Source of the DNA: Pseudonocardiales bacterium
GTDB taxonomy: Bacteria > Actinomycetota > Actinomycetes > Mycobacteriales > Pseudonocardiaceae
DNA length: 64,000 nucleotides
Direction of reading: 5' to 3'
NCBI GenBank assembly: GCA_023252195.1
Contig: JAHEXI010000001.1
Location: forward strand, 372,001 to 436,000
Positions 16,188 to 25,046 of this stretch are shown here, piece after piece (positions within the stretch are counted from its first letter, which is position 1; every line of letters starts with the position of its first letter). Made by a program: the position numbers and the translations under genes. The notes under the pieces were generated by a model, which was not told the DNA's origin, searched no databases, and saw nothing but the letters and a program-made list of their open reading frames with translations.

Positions 16188-17873
16188 CCGAGCCGGCAGC
16201 GCTGGCCGCGGCGGCAGGCGTCTTGGAGCCGCTGGTCCCGGCGCAGCGGCAGGCAGCTCTGCGCGACGCGGTCGCCCGCGTTGCGCAGGGGCATGCCCGG
16301 GTACTTGTGCTCGGCGAGGCCAAACGCGGCAAGAGCACGCTGGTCAACGCGCTGTTCGGTGCACCGCTGCTACCCACCGGGGCGCTACCGCTGACCTCGG
16401 TCACGACTGTGGTCGCAGTGGGCCCCGCCGCCCGGGCGGCGGTTCGTTACCGGGACGGCACGCACGCGAACATTGAACTGAGCGCGGTCGCCGAGCTGGT
16501 CAGTGAGAGGGGCAACCCGGGCAACAAGCGCGGCGTGGACCGGGTGCTCGTCACTGCCCCCTGTGACTTCCTTCCACCCGGCACGGAGGTGGTCGACACC
16601 CCCGGAACGGGTTCGGTCAACCTCGCCAACACCGACGAAGCCCGGCGTGCGTTGTCCACTCTCGATGTTGCGGTGTTGGTGGTGGCAGCTGATCCTCCGG
16701 TCTCGGTAGCTGAGCTGGATTTGGTGGCCGATGCGATGGGCACCGCGTCGCGGGCGATCGTGGTGGTCAACAAAGCCGATCTGTTGGCCGATGATGAGCT
16801 GGCCGAGGTCGTGAATTTCACCGCGCGGGTGGTTGCCGAACGGCTCGGCCAACCGGTGCAGGTCTTCCCGCTGTCGGCGTTGCCCGCCCGTCGCCGCTGC
16901 GACGGGTTCGACACCTTCGCGGCCTGGTTGGCGGGCGAGTTGGAGTCACACGGCTCAGCCCACGCGCTGGCCTCCACCGCCCGCGCGCTGCGCCGCGAGG
17001 CAACCGTGCTGCGCGACGCCCTGCGGGTGCAGGAGGAGCTGCTGCGGCGCCGCGGCGAGCACGGCACCGTCACCATCGCCGCTCTGTCGGAGATCCTGGA
17101 CCGGGCCGGCGACCGGGCTCGGGCCGCCGTGGATCACCTGCACGGCGAGGCGCGGCGGCTGCGAGGCCGGCTCGACGAGACCCACGAAAAGGCGGTCGCG
17201 GGTGCCCTGGCGGCGTCGGCTCAGATACTCGCTGAGCTATCCGAGTGTCACGGCGACGGCTCCCCGGAGGACCTCGCCGAGAGCGTCCGGTCCACGGTGG
17301 CCGACGCGACCAGGGTTCGGGCGTAGGACTGGTTCGCCGCCACCGCCGCCGACCTTGACACCGGCATGCGGCAAGCCGCAGTCCGGGCGATGGAGTCGCT
17401 GCGCGCCGAACTGGCCCAGGCCCGCCGGGCGACCGGCGAGCTGCTGCAGGTGGAACTCTCCGACGTCGTCGACCTGCCGGGCGTAGAGCCACCGCGGACC
17501 ACCTCCTTCGAAGCGTCGGTCCATCCCGGCTGGGAGGAGCTGGTCTCAGCGGCGGTCAAGCGTCGGCTACCCGCCCGGCTGCGCCGCCGCCAGGTGCTGC
17601 GCGAGCTGGAGGGCTGGCGCCAGACGGCTGTCCCGCGCCCCTTCGGTCGGGCCCGCTCGACACTGCAGGACAGCCTGCGCGAGGCGGACCGAGCTGCCGA
17701 GCGCAGCATCGAGGCCACCCGCACCGAGCACATCGCGGCGTTGCAGCAGGGCGTGGCTGCAGCGCAGCACGAGCGAGGTCGGTCGGAGGGGCGCGATTGT
17801 CTCGGCGCTGGCGGACCTTGCACAGCGCTTCTCCATCCTGGACAAGGTGCTCACTCTGCTGGGCAGCCGCTAG
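16184..17873 (+). pseudogene. Dynamin-like GTPase, interrupted by a stop codon and a frameshift
   Basis: Large GTPase of the bacterial dynamin-like group, expected at the membrane. The first 380 residues carry the G1 loop GEAKRGKST, the switch LPLTSVTT, the G3 motif DTPGTGS and the G4 motif NKADLL, followed by helical stalk sequence. An in-frame TAG at 17324 interrupts RVRA/DWFAATAADL, yet the same frame continues with coding-like sequence to about 17780. There an extra base in a GAGGGG run shifts the frame to the true C-terminus (AIVSALADLAQRFSILDKVL, stop TAG 17871). Two lesions suggest decay; sequence errors remain possible. Confidence 0.82.
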
Positions 17874-18014
17874 CCGAGGTTCGCCTGCCATCCACACGCA
17901 GTTCGGCGAACACGTCGTGCAGCCGGGCCGTGAAGTGCTCATCCCGTTACCGCATCCAAAGGCGCCCCTCTTGTCTGACATCTTTCTTGTCTACCCACTC
18001 GGGGACGAGTATTA

Positions 18015-18030
18015 TCGAACATATGTTCGA
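18015..18030. promoter_or_regulatory. LexA (SOS) box over the start codon of the HNH gene
   Basis: TCGAACATATGTTCGA is a perfect 16-bp palindrome matching the actinobacterial LexA box (TCGAAC, four bases, GTTCGA). The ATG of the 13E12 gene (18023) lies inside it, so LexA would repress directly at the start of translation or transcription. Confidence 0.88.
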
Positions 18031-19552
18031 CACTGGCACGCTGGAGTGGCCCCCGCCAGACATCGCGGCGCCTGAGGAGGTCATCGACTGCCTGGTCGAG
18101 GACCCACCGGGCGTCGTTGAGCCGGTGCGCTGGTCCGAGTACGTGCCCGACGGCATGTTGGCCGATCTGCTGGCTCAACCCGCCGAGACGGACCCTGCGC
18201 ATTGCGAGTTCGAGGCGTTGGAACGGGTCGGGGGATGGGAGCGGGTCATCGCCTGGGCCCAAGCCCGGCAGAGTCGGGAGATGACCTCGTTCATGGCTAG
18301 CGCGCAGGCCCGGAACCGGGCGCTGGGTGCATATGACTCGCAGGCGCATGACTCGGCGGTGGCCGAGGTGGGTTTGATGTTGCGGGTGTCGGCGGGTACC
18401 GCGGCCGCCCGGGTGGGTGGCGCGTGGTCGTTGTGCACCCGGTTGCCGGCGACGTTGGCGGCGTTGGAGGCGGGTCGGATCACTCTGGCCAAGGCCTGCA
18501 TCATCGACGCCGAGACGCTGAACCTGACCGATGAGCACACCGCCGCGGTCGAAACTCAGGTGCTAGCCAAGGCTCGGCAGCAGACTCCGGGGCAGGTGCG
18601 GGTCGCGACCCGCCGGGCGGTGCTGTGCGCCGACCCGGCAGCTGCCCGGGAACGCGCCGAGCAGGCCCGCCGTGAGCGGGGAGTGCGGATGTGGCCGGAA
18701 CCCGATGGGATGGCCACGTTGTCGGCCTACCTGCCGGCAGCTGACGCTGTTGGGGTGTTCGCGGTGCTCGACGAGCACGCCCGCCAGGCCGGGTCGGCCA
18801 GCGACGAGCGCAGCATCGACGCCCGCCGCGGCGACGCGCTGGTCGACCTGGTACTCGACCCGACCGGGGTGGCCAGCGCGGCCACCACCGCCACCCGCGA
18901 CCACCCCAGCGACGAGCCCAGCGGCGCCTGGGGTGATGCTCGCGATGACATCCCGGTGCCAGACGCCACCAGCCCAGCCGGCTGCCGGTGTGAGTGCGGG
19001 CGGTGCCGGAGAGGTGGCGGGGCAGATGTGCGGGTTACCATCCCCTACACCGCGCTGCTGGGCGCCGACGACCTCCCGGGCGACCTCGCCGGCTACGGAC
19101 CGATCCCCGCCGCCGTAGCCCGCGACCTCGCAGCGCGGGGCACCTGGCGGCGCATCCTCACCGACCCCGCCTCGGGCCGCCCGGTGGACTACGGCACCAC
19201 CCGATACCGGCCACCAACACACCTCGCCGGACTGGTGATCACCCGAGACCAGACCTGCCAGTTCCCCGGCTGCCGGGTGCCCGCGCACCGCTGCGACATC
19301 GACCACGGCATCCCGCACAACCCCGACGCCGGCACAGGCCCGACCAGCGAATTCAACCTCGGTCCCAAATGTCGACGCCACCACCAGGTGAAACAGACGC
19401 CAGGCTGGTCAGTGACCCACCACGCCGACGGCTGCACCACCTGGGCCACCCCCAGCGGCCACGTCTACCATTCCCAACCGCCGCCGCTGACCGACCCCGA
19501 ACCACTTGCTCAACGCCCGACATTCGATCCGGACGAGCCCCCGCCCTTCTGA
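18023..19552 (+). CDS. 13E12/DUF222 family HNH endonuclease-like protein
   Basis: Member of the REP13E12 family with an N-terminal DUF222 domain (about residues 40-330) and a C-terminal HNH nuclease motif in FPGCRVPAHRCDIDHGIPH and LGPKCRRHHQVK, with the two CxxC-like zinc ligands and the DH and HH histidines retained. A cysteine-rich insert (CRCECGRCRRGGG) precedes the HNH part. At 509 residues it is full length and intact, unlike its broken upstream neighbour. ATG 18023 lies within a LexA box, so it is probably induced by DNA damage. Family members are multicopy and often treated as mobile repeats or phage targets; their activity is unproven. Confidence 0.93.
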   Translation: MFDTGTLEWPPPDIAAPEEVIDCLVEDPPGVVEPVRWSEYVPDGMLADLLAQPAETDPAHCEFEALERVGGWERVIAWAQARQSREMTSFMASAQARNRALGAYDSQAHDSAVAEVGLMLRVSAGTAAARVGGAWSLCTRLPATLAALEAGRITLAKACIIDAETLNLTDEHTAAVETQVLAKARQQTPGQVRVATRRAVLCADPAAARERAEQARRERGVRMWPEPDGMATLSAYLPAADAVGVFAVLDEHARQAGSASDERSIDARRGDALVDLVLDPTGVASAATTATRDHPSDEPSGAWGDARDDIPVPDATSPAGCRCECGRCRRGGGADVRVTIPYTALLGADDLPGDLAGYGPIPAAVARDLAARGTWRRILTDPASGRPVDYGTTRYRPPTHLAGLVITRDQTCQFPGCRVPAHRCDIDHGIPHNPDAGTGPTSEFNLGPKCRRHHQVKQTPGWSVTHHADGCTTWATPSGHVYHSQPPPLTDPEPLAQRPTFDPDEPPPF

Positions 19553-19563
19553 GTGGTCGCAGG

Positions 19564-19872
19564 TTGAGAGAGGCTCTGCGACTGCTACCCGACGGCATCC
19601 GGCTGCTGCGCCGACTGGCCGCCGATCCTGCGCTGCCCCGCGGCGTCCGGGTCCGGCTCTGGCTGTTGCTGGGTTATCTGCTGCTTCCCTTCGACCTGAT
19701 CCCGGACTTTATCCCCGTCTTGGGTTACGCCGATGACGCCCTCGTCGTCGCGCTCGCACTACGCTCGATAACCCGTCGTGCCGGCGCAGATGCTCTGGCG
19801 AGGAACTGGCCCGGCACGCCCACCGGGCTCCGTACCGTCCAGCGCCTCGCCGGTCTGGCCATCGACCACTAA
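19564..19872 (+). CDS. DUF1232 (YkvA-like) small membrane protein
   Basis: A 102-residue protein with the DUF1232 core LLGYLLLPFDLIPDFIPVLG followed by YADDALVVALALRSI, in which the PFDLIPDFIP turn is diagnostic. One or two membrane segments are predicted. The start is taken as TTG 19564, because no ATG or GTG lies in frame between it and the stop of the HNH gene (19552). It is 27 bp upstream of the PAP2 gene and probably co-transcribed with it. The function of the family is not established. Confidence 0.85.
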   Translation: MREALRLLPDGIRLLRRLAADPALPRGVRVRLWLLLGYLLLPFDLIPDFIPVLGYADDALVVALALRSITRRAGADALARNWPGTPTGLRTVQRLAGLAIDH

Positions 19873-19899
19873 CCCGATGAGGGGTGAGGAGGAACAAGA

Positions 19900-20526
19900 G
19901 TGGGTGTCGATCTGTGGTGGTATCTCGAGGTGAACGAGTTAGCTCGGCAGACGCCGTGGCTACATGACGTTTTCGCCGCGTACGCGCTGTGGGGCGGGCT
20001 CGTCGTTCTCGCCGGGATGCTGGTCGCCGGCTATCTGGTGGGCCGTAGACGTGACAGGTCGGTGTCGGTGGTGTCGGCGGTGGTCTGCGCCGGGGTGGGC
20101 ACCGTGGTCGCGCTGCTGGTCAACCAGGATCTGGTCTCCCCGGCGGTGGGACGGGCGCGACCATGCCAGGTCCTGGCGCACGTGGAGGTGCTGTTGAGCT
20201 GTGCGCACGACTACTCGTTCCCGAGTGATCATTGTGTGCTGGCGGGCGCGTTTGTAGCTGGGTTGGCGTTCCTAGGGGTGCGCTGGGCGGTACCGGCGGC
20301 CGGGGTGGCGTTGATGCTGGCTTTCTCCCGCGTGTACACGGGGGTGCATTATCCCAGCGACGCCGCAGCGGGGCTGGTGATGGGCGCCGTGATCGGAGTG
20401 GTGGTGGTCGTCGTACTGAGGCCGACGGTCGGCCGGCTCGCTAGCCGGATGGCCGGCACCCGCCTGTACCCGCTGGTTGCGTCCCGCCCCAGCACGACTC
20501 CACGCTGCGCCCCCGTGGCGCATTAA
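19900..20526 (+). CDS. PAP2-family undecaprenyl-diphosphatase-like protein
   Basis: Integral membrane phosphatase of 208 residues with six hydrophobic segments. The PAP2 active site is present as GRARPCQ, YSFPSDHCVLAGA and SRVYTGVHYPSD, where the S-x-H of motif 2 is SDH as in the BcrC branch of undecaprenyl-pyrophosphate phosphatases. GTG 19900 is preceded by GAGGAGG at nine bases. A role in recycling the lipid carrier of cell-wall synthesis is likely by family. It is unrelated in sequence to the broken PAP2 gene at 11.6 kb. Confidence 0.9.
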   Translation: MGVDLWWYLEVNELARQTPWLHDVFAAYALWGGLVVLAGMLVAGYLVGRRRDRSVSVVSAVVCAGVGTVVALLVNQDLVSPAVGRARPCQVLAHVEVLLSCAHDYSFPSDHCVLAGAFVAGLAFLGVRWAVPAAGVALMLAFSRVYTGVHYPSDAAAGLVMGAVIGVVVVVVLRPTVGRLASRMAGTRLYPLVASRPSTTPRCAPVAH

Positions 20527-20643
20527 CGCGATCTCACCCCCCAATACGGCACTGCATCCGTTCGACAGGAATGGTAACCACAGTTAGATTTCGCTGCGGC
20601 GGCGCTTACTTGGCACCAGCGCCGCGGGGAAAGGCGGACGCGA
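20527..20643. other. Short intergenic stretch
   Basis: About 117 bases with a GCGGCGGCGC/GCGCCGC pairing near 20600-20625 just upstream of the next start. No riboswitch box of the fluoride type is present here. Nothing else recognised. Confidence 0.3.
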
Positions 20644-21420
20644 ATGCGGGACGCGCTGCTCGTTCTCGTTGTCTTTTTGGCCTGCGCCGTCGAAGCGGTG
20701 GAGGCGTTGACCATCGTCCTCGCGGTCGGAGTCAGCCGGGGCTGGCGCTCGGCGGTGCAGGGCGTCGCCGCCGGCCTGCTGGCCCTCGCGGTGATCGTGG
20801 CTGCGCTCAGCCCGACGCTGATTTTCGTCCCACTGGGCGCGTTGCGGCTTGTCGTCGGTGGTCTGTTGCTCATCTTCGGTCTTGGTTGGCTGCGCAAGGC
20901 GATCCTGCGGGCCTCGGGGTTCAAGGCGTTGCACGACGAGGACGCGATCTACGCCCGTGAGCTTGCCGCCGCCCGCGCGGCCGGACGGACCCGCCGCGCC
21001 GCCGTCGACGACTGGTACGCCTTCACCCTGTCGTTCAAGGGCGTGCTGCTCGAAGGCCTCGAGGTGGTATTCATCGTGGTCACGTTCGGCGCCAACCAGG
21101 GCAGCATCCCGCTGGCTGTGCTCGGCGCCGGCATCGCCGTCGTGGTCGTCACCGTCGCCGGGATCGCGGTGCGGGGCCCGCTGGGCCGGGTACCGGAGAA
21201 CACCCTGAAGTTCGCGGTGGGAATCCTGCTGACCTCCTTCGGCACCTTCTGGGGGGCGGAAGGGGCCGGCGCCCACTGGCCCGGTGCCGACGCGGCGCTG
21301 CTCGGAGTCATCGCCGTCGTCACGCTCACCGCGCTGGGGTTCGTCGCGCTGCTGCGCCGGGCGCATGGCCGCCAGATCCCGGGGCCGCCGCCGGTGATCG
21401 AACCGATGGAGGTGACCTGA
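20644..21420 (+). CDS. COG4280-family predicted membrane protein
   Basis: Polytopic membrane protein of 258 residues with about seven helices. Two acidic transmembrane motifs repeat each other: EAVEALTIVLAVG near residue 16 and EGLEVVFIVVTFG near residue 140. Paired acidic motifs of this kind occur in cation transporters such as the FTR1 and TMEM165 groups, so ion transport is plausible but unproven. ATG 20644 follows a GGGGAAAGG sequence. Its stop overlaps the ATG of the next small membrane gene, so the two are translationally coupled. Confidence 0.82.
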   Translation: MRDALLVLVVFLACAVEAVEALTIVLAVGVSRGWRSAVQGVAAGLLALAVIVAALSPTLIFVPLGALRLVVGGLLLIFGLGWLRKAILRASGFKALHDEDAIYARELAAARAAGRTRRAAVDDWYAFTLSFKGVLLEGLEVVFIVVTFGANQGSIPLAVLGAGIAVVVVTVAGIAVRGPLGRVPENTLKFAVGILLTSFGTFWGAEGAGAHWPGADAALLGVIAVVTLTALGFVALLRRAHGRQIPGPPPVIEPMEVT

Positions 21421-21641
21421 TGGGTGCGCTTGGCCGCTGGCTGCGCAGCTTCGGCGCCTTCTGGTGGGATTTCATCGTCGGGGATGACTGGCGGGTCGCG
21501 GCGGGCGTGGTGGCAGCGCTGGCCATCACCGCCGGCCTCGCCGCCGCCCGGGTGCCGGCCTGGTGGTTCCTGCCGGTGACAGTGCTCGTCCTACTAGGCG
21601 TGTCGCTGCGGCGAGCCATCCGCCGTGCCAGCACCCGGTGA
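21420..21641 (+). CDS. Small two-helix membrane protein
   Basis: A 73-residue protein with an amphipathic start (GRWLRSFGAFWWDFIVGDDW) and two hydrophobic helices, ending in basic residues (RRAIRRASTR). It overlaps the stop codon of the COG4280 gene by four bases and is likely its partner. No known domain. The MutS-like remnant follows in the same reading frame directly after its stop codon. Confidence 0.75.
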   Translation: MGALGRWLRSFGAFWWDFIVGDDWRVAAGVVAALAITAGLAAARVPAWWFLPVTVLVLLGVSLRRAIRRASTR

Positions 21642-22590
21642 GCACCCACGCAAGCCGCCACGCTGCGCTACGCCTACCAGCGCGAGAGCTGGTTCCTCGA
21701 CGGTGTGGCGCTGTATGTCGACGCCGTGCACCGCCTGGCGCGGGACCTGAGCCAGCTCGACCTGCACTCGCGCGGTCTGCTAGCCGTCCGCGATCATCTG
21801 TTGGATTACGTCGCCTCGGATAACGTCACCAGGCTGACCGCCGAGATCGGGCAGCTCAAGGATCAGCTGTCCGGCGTCCGGTACTGCCTGGACATCTCCG
21901 ATGGCCGGATCAAAGTCAGTCGGTACGAGGGGGAGGCGGACTACAGCACGGAAGTGGCTGCCACCTTCGCGAAGTTCCGGCAGGGTGCGGTAAAGGACTA
22001 CCGGGTCAAGTTCTCCAACTACACAGAGATGAACCACGTCGAAGCCGCTGTCCTGGATCTGGTCGCCCGGCTCTACCCGGAAGTCTTCGCCGCGCTGGAC
22101 GGTTTCTGCGTGCGCCACCGCGACTATCTGGACTCCACGGTTGCCGCCTTCGACCGGGACGTGCAGTTCTACCTCGCCTACCGCGACTTCACCGGACGAC
22201 TCGAGCGCCACGGCCTGACGTTCTGCTACCCGCAGATCTCCGAGCAGTCCAAAGAAGTCCTCGGCCGCGAAACCTTCGACATCGCCCTGGCCAGCAAGCT
22301 GACCGCGGAGCACTCGCCGTTGGTCTGCAACGACTTCCACCTGACCGACCCGGAGCGCATCTTCGTGGTGTCCGGTCCGAACCAGGGCGGCAAAACGACC
22401 TTTGCGCGAACCTTCGGACAGCTTGCACTACCTGGCCAGCCTAGGACTGCCGGTACCGGGCAGTCAGGCCCGGCTGTGGCTGTTCGGGCACCCTGTTCGC
22501 CGCCATGGGCGGCGGGGACAAGTTCCTGACCGAGGTCACGCGACGGGGCGTGCTGTCCAGCCTGGAGATCGCCGATGCCCGCGACCGGTC
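21642..22590 (+). pseudogene. MutS-family ATPase remnant, truncated and scrambled
   Basis: Pieces of a MutS-like (lever/ATPase) protein of the short type without mismatch-recognition domains. The frame running to about 22425 lacks the N-terminal third (it begins at RYAYQRESWFLDGVA) but has the Walker A motif GPNQGGKTTFART. It then shifts into HYLASLGLPVPGS-ARLWLFG and shifts again into LFAAMGGGDKFLTEVTRRG-LSSL, which resembles the N-terminal part of such proteins and is out of order. The end meets a truncated transporter on the other strand. A collapse between two tandem MutS-like genes plus deletion explains this best. Confidence 0.75.
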
Positions 22591-22982
22591 TTGCTACTGC
22601 CCTGGGCGAGCATGGTGTCCCGCGCCGGAGTCCGCACGGCCTTGCCGAAGCGCTCGGCGACGACGAGCAGTGCGGCTTGCCACAGTGTCTGGGTCAGCGC
22701 CAGCAGTGGCACCGCGACCACGGTCACCACGTAGCCGATGATCGACAAAGCCCAGTGCCGGCCGGTGCGGTCGGACAGCCGCCCGGTGCCTAACCGCAGC
22801 ACCAGCGCGACCGCCTCGCCGAACCCGGTCACGAACCCGACGACGAGCGCGCTGGCGCCTATCGTCGCCAGAAACGGGCCGACGATCGCGCGAGCACCCT
22901 CGTAGACGAAGTCCGCCAGGCAGCTGACCAGGCCAAAGGTCAGCACGAACCGCAGCGGAGACAGCCGGTTACCGACCGTCAC
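22583..22982 (-). pseudogene. MFS transporter, N-terminal third only
   Basis: Begins as a normal major-facilitator protein from GTG 22982 (LSPLRFVLTFGLVSCLADFV, then GASALVVGFVTGFGEA and the RLSDRTGRHW loop between helices 2 and 3) and continues to TPARDTMLAQ near residue 118. After that the sequence loses similarity where it meets the MutS-like remnant. Intact relatives have about 400 residues. Its start overlaps the stop of the HyfB-like gene (GTGA), so it was the last gene of the riboswitch E operon before being cut. Confidence 0.8.
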
Positions 22983-25039
22983 GCGAGTCCGGCCACGACC
23001 GCGAGCACGGCGAGCAGAGCGATCAACATGTAGCCGAGGTAGGCGTCCAGCCGGCCGTTCTGCATTCTCTTCGCGGTGCGCACCAACAGCAGCAGTGGTA
23101 GGCGCAGCGGGCGGTACAGGAACCGCTCGACGACCTCCACGACGTCAGCGGTGTAACCGACGTGGGCTCCCGCGGCGTCGCGGTGCGGGTCGCCGGTGCG
23201 CCCGCCGGTCTCCCGTTCCAGGACGGTGAGCTCGGATCGGGTGAGCAGCAGGTTGGCCAGCACCTTGCGGGTCGGGTTGGCGAACCCGAAGGGGGTGTAC
23301 TGGTTCTCGCCGGCCACCCCGCCGGTCGCCGAGCGCCAGGCCGGGACCCGACGCACCGCGAACAGCCGACTGCCCCCGAAGGCGACACTCATCCCCAGCA
23401 CCGCTAGCAGCAGCAAGGGCATCACGACGACGAGCCAGGACGGCGACAGGGCGGAGAACTCGGAGTAGACCGGCTGCAGCACCCACTCCGATTTGAGCGC
23501 CCCGGCGGCGACGTCTCGCCCCACGACGGGGTCGAGTCCAGCGGCCAGCACCCTGATCCAAAGCGGGGCAACCGCGGCCACGCCCAGGCATCCCGCCCCA
23601 AGTATGGCCAGACCGGCGGTGCCCAGCGGGCCGACGTCGCGACCGCGGATCGCCTCGGCCGGTCCCCGAGGCCCGAGCACGATGAGCCCAACGATCCGGA
23701 CAAATGCCACTGCGGCGAACCCGGCGGTGATCGCGACCAGGGCGCCGGCCAGCGCCAGCGGCAGCGCATAGGCCAGCCGACCGATCCGGAACTGCTGCAT
23801 GAGCGATTCGAGCAGGAACCACTCCGACACGAACCCCACAGTCAACGGCAGGCCCGCCAGGGTGAGCGCCCCGACGGCCAGACCCGTTCCGCTGGCGGGC
23901 AGGCGATGCCCAACGCCGCGCAGCGCCTCTAGGTCGGTGGTGCCCGTCGCATCCTCCAGCCCGGACGTGGCCGAGAACAGTAACGATTTGGCCAGGGCGT
24001 GCGCCACCACTTGCAAGGTCGCCGCGAGCAGACCCACCGCGACCAGCGGCGGCCGGTCCACTGCGGCTCCGACCATGGCGACGCCGTAGCCGACGCTGAT
24101 CAGACCACCGTTCTCAATGCTGGAATACGCCACCACTTCGGCCAGATCGGTCTGCACGGTGGCGTGCGCGATGCCCAGCAACGCAGTGAACCCGCCCAGC
24201 AGCAGGATGATCACCGCCAGCCAGCCGGGTGGGACCCGCAGCAGGTCCAGGGTGCGCCACATCCCGTAGAAGCCGACGTTGACGGCCACCCCGGCCATCA
24301 CGGCGCGCAGCGGTCCGGGAGCGGCCCGGTAGCCGCGCGGCATCCAGACGTGCAGCGGGACCAGCCCGACCTTGACGGCGAACCCGCCGACCAGCAGCGC
24401 GAACGCGGCATCGCGCAGCCCAGAACGCGGCACCGACGCGAGCTGGGCGAAACTGAAGCCGCCCGCGCGTGCGGCGAGCAACAGAAAACCGAGCAGCAGT
24501 GCCGCGCCGCTGACCTTGCCGAGGGTGACCGTGATGATCGCCGCGTCGGCGCGGCCAACTTTGGTCCGCTCGAAGCCGGCCAGCAGGTAGAACGCGATCG
24601 TGAGCAGCTCCCAGGCCAGCAGGAATAGGAACGCGTTGTCGGCGGTGACGATGACCGCTACCGAACCCAGCGCCAGGCAGTGCGTCGCTGCCAAGCTCCG
24701 GTACCGGACCCGGCCCGGGCGGGCGGCCCACGCCGCACACACCAGGCTCACCGGCACCGCGACCGCGAAACTGATCATCAGGAACAGTCCGGACAGCCGA
24801 TCGATGGTCAGGGCTGTGGTGCCGAAGCCCAGCGCCCCCGATCCCAGAGCAGAGTCCAGACCGAGCCGAACGCCCGCGCCGGAGATGCCCGCGGCACCGA
24901 CCACGACCAGCAGCACCGACGCCGCAGCAGCCATCAGGTAGGGCACCGCGCGCGGAATGGCGTAGCGCACCCCTGCCACCAGGTCGATCAGTCCGGCACC
25001 GAGCAGGGCCAGCAAGGCTATGGCGAGCACCCACACCAT
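22979..25039 (-). CDS. HyfB-like (NuoL/antiporter-type) membrane subunit
   Basis: Proton- or ion-pumping antiporter-type subunit of a complex-I/hydrogenase-4-like complex, similar to mycobacterial Rv0083. The 686 residues form about 16 helices. The pumping motifs are present: ELLTIAFYLLAGFERT (acidic residue in helix 5), VGLVPLHVWMPRGYRAAPGP in the broken helix 7, and VVAHALAKSLLFSATSG. ATG 25039 is seven bases after the stop of the HyfI-like gene; a longer frame overlaps that gene and looks non-coding. The C-terminal half includes a long loop and a final helix (YLGYMLIALLAVLAVVAGL) as in HyfB. Confidence 0.9.
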   Translation of the reverse strand: MVWVLAIALLALLGAGLIDLVAGVRYAIPRAVPYLMAAAASVLLVVVGAAGISGAGVRLGLDSALGSGALGFGTTALTIDRLSGLFLMISFAVAVPVSLVCAAWAARPGRVRYRSLAATHCLALGSVAVIVTADNAFLFLLAWELLTIAFYLLAGFERTKVGRADAAIITVTLGKVSGAALLLGFLLLAARAGGFSFAQLASVPRSGLRDAAFALLVGGFAVKVGLVPLHVWMPRGYRAAPGPLRAVMAGVAVNVGFYGMWRTLDLLRVPPGWLAVIILLLGGFTALLGIAHATVQTDLAEVVAYSSIENGGLISVGYGVAMVGAAVDRPPLVAVGLLAATLQVVAHALAKSLLFSATSGLEDATGTTDLEALRGVGHRLPASGTGLAVGALTLAGLPLTVGFVSEWFLLESLMQQFRIGRLAYALPLALAGALVAITAGFAAVAFVRIVGLIVLGPRGPAEAIRGRDVGPLGTAGLAILGAGCLGVAAVAPLWIRVLAAGLDPVVGRDVAAGALKSEWVLQPVYSEFSALSPSWLVVVMPLLLLAVLGMSVAFGGSRLFAVRRVPAWRSATGGVAGENQYTPFGFANPTRKVLANLLLTRSELTVLERETGGRTGDPHRDAAGAHVGYTADVVEVVERFLYRPLRLPLLLLVRTAKRMQNGRLDAYLGYMLIALLAVLAVVAGLA

Positions 25040-25046
25040 CGGCGGT

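Noticed and set aside
20527-20643. A sixth fluoride riboswitch before the COG4280 membrane protein
   Set aside because: Neither the GGCGATGAGG box nor the CCTCTAC strand is present.
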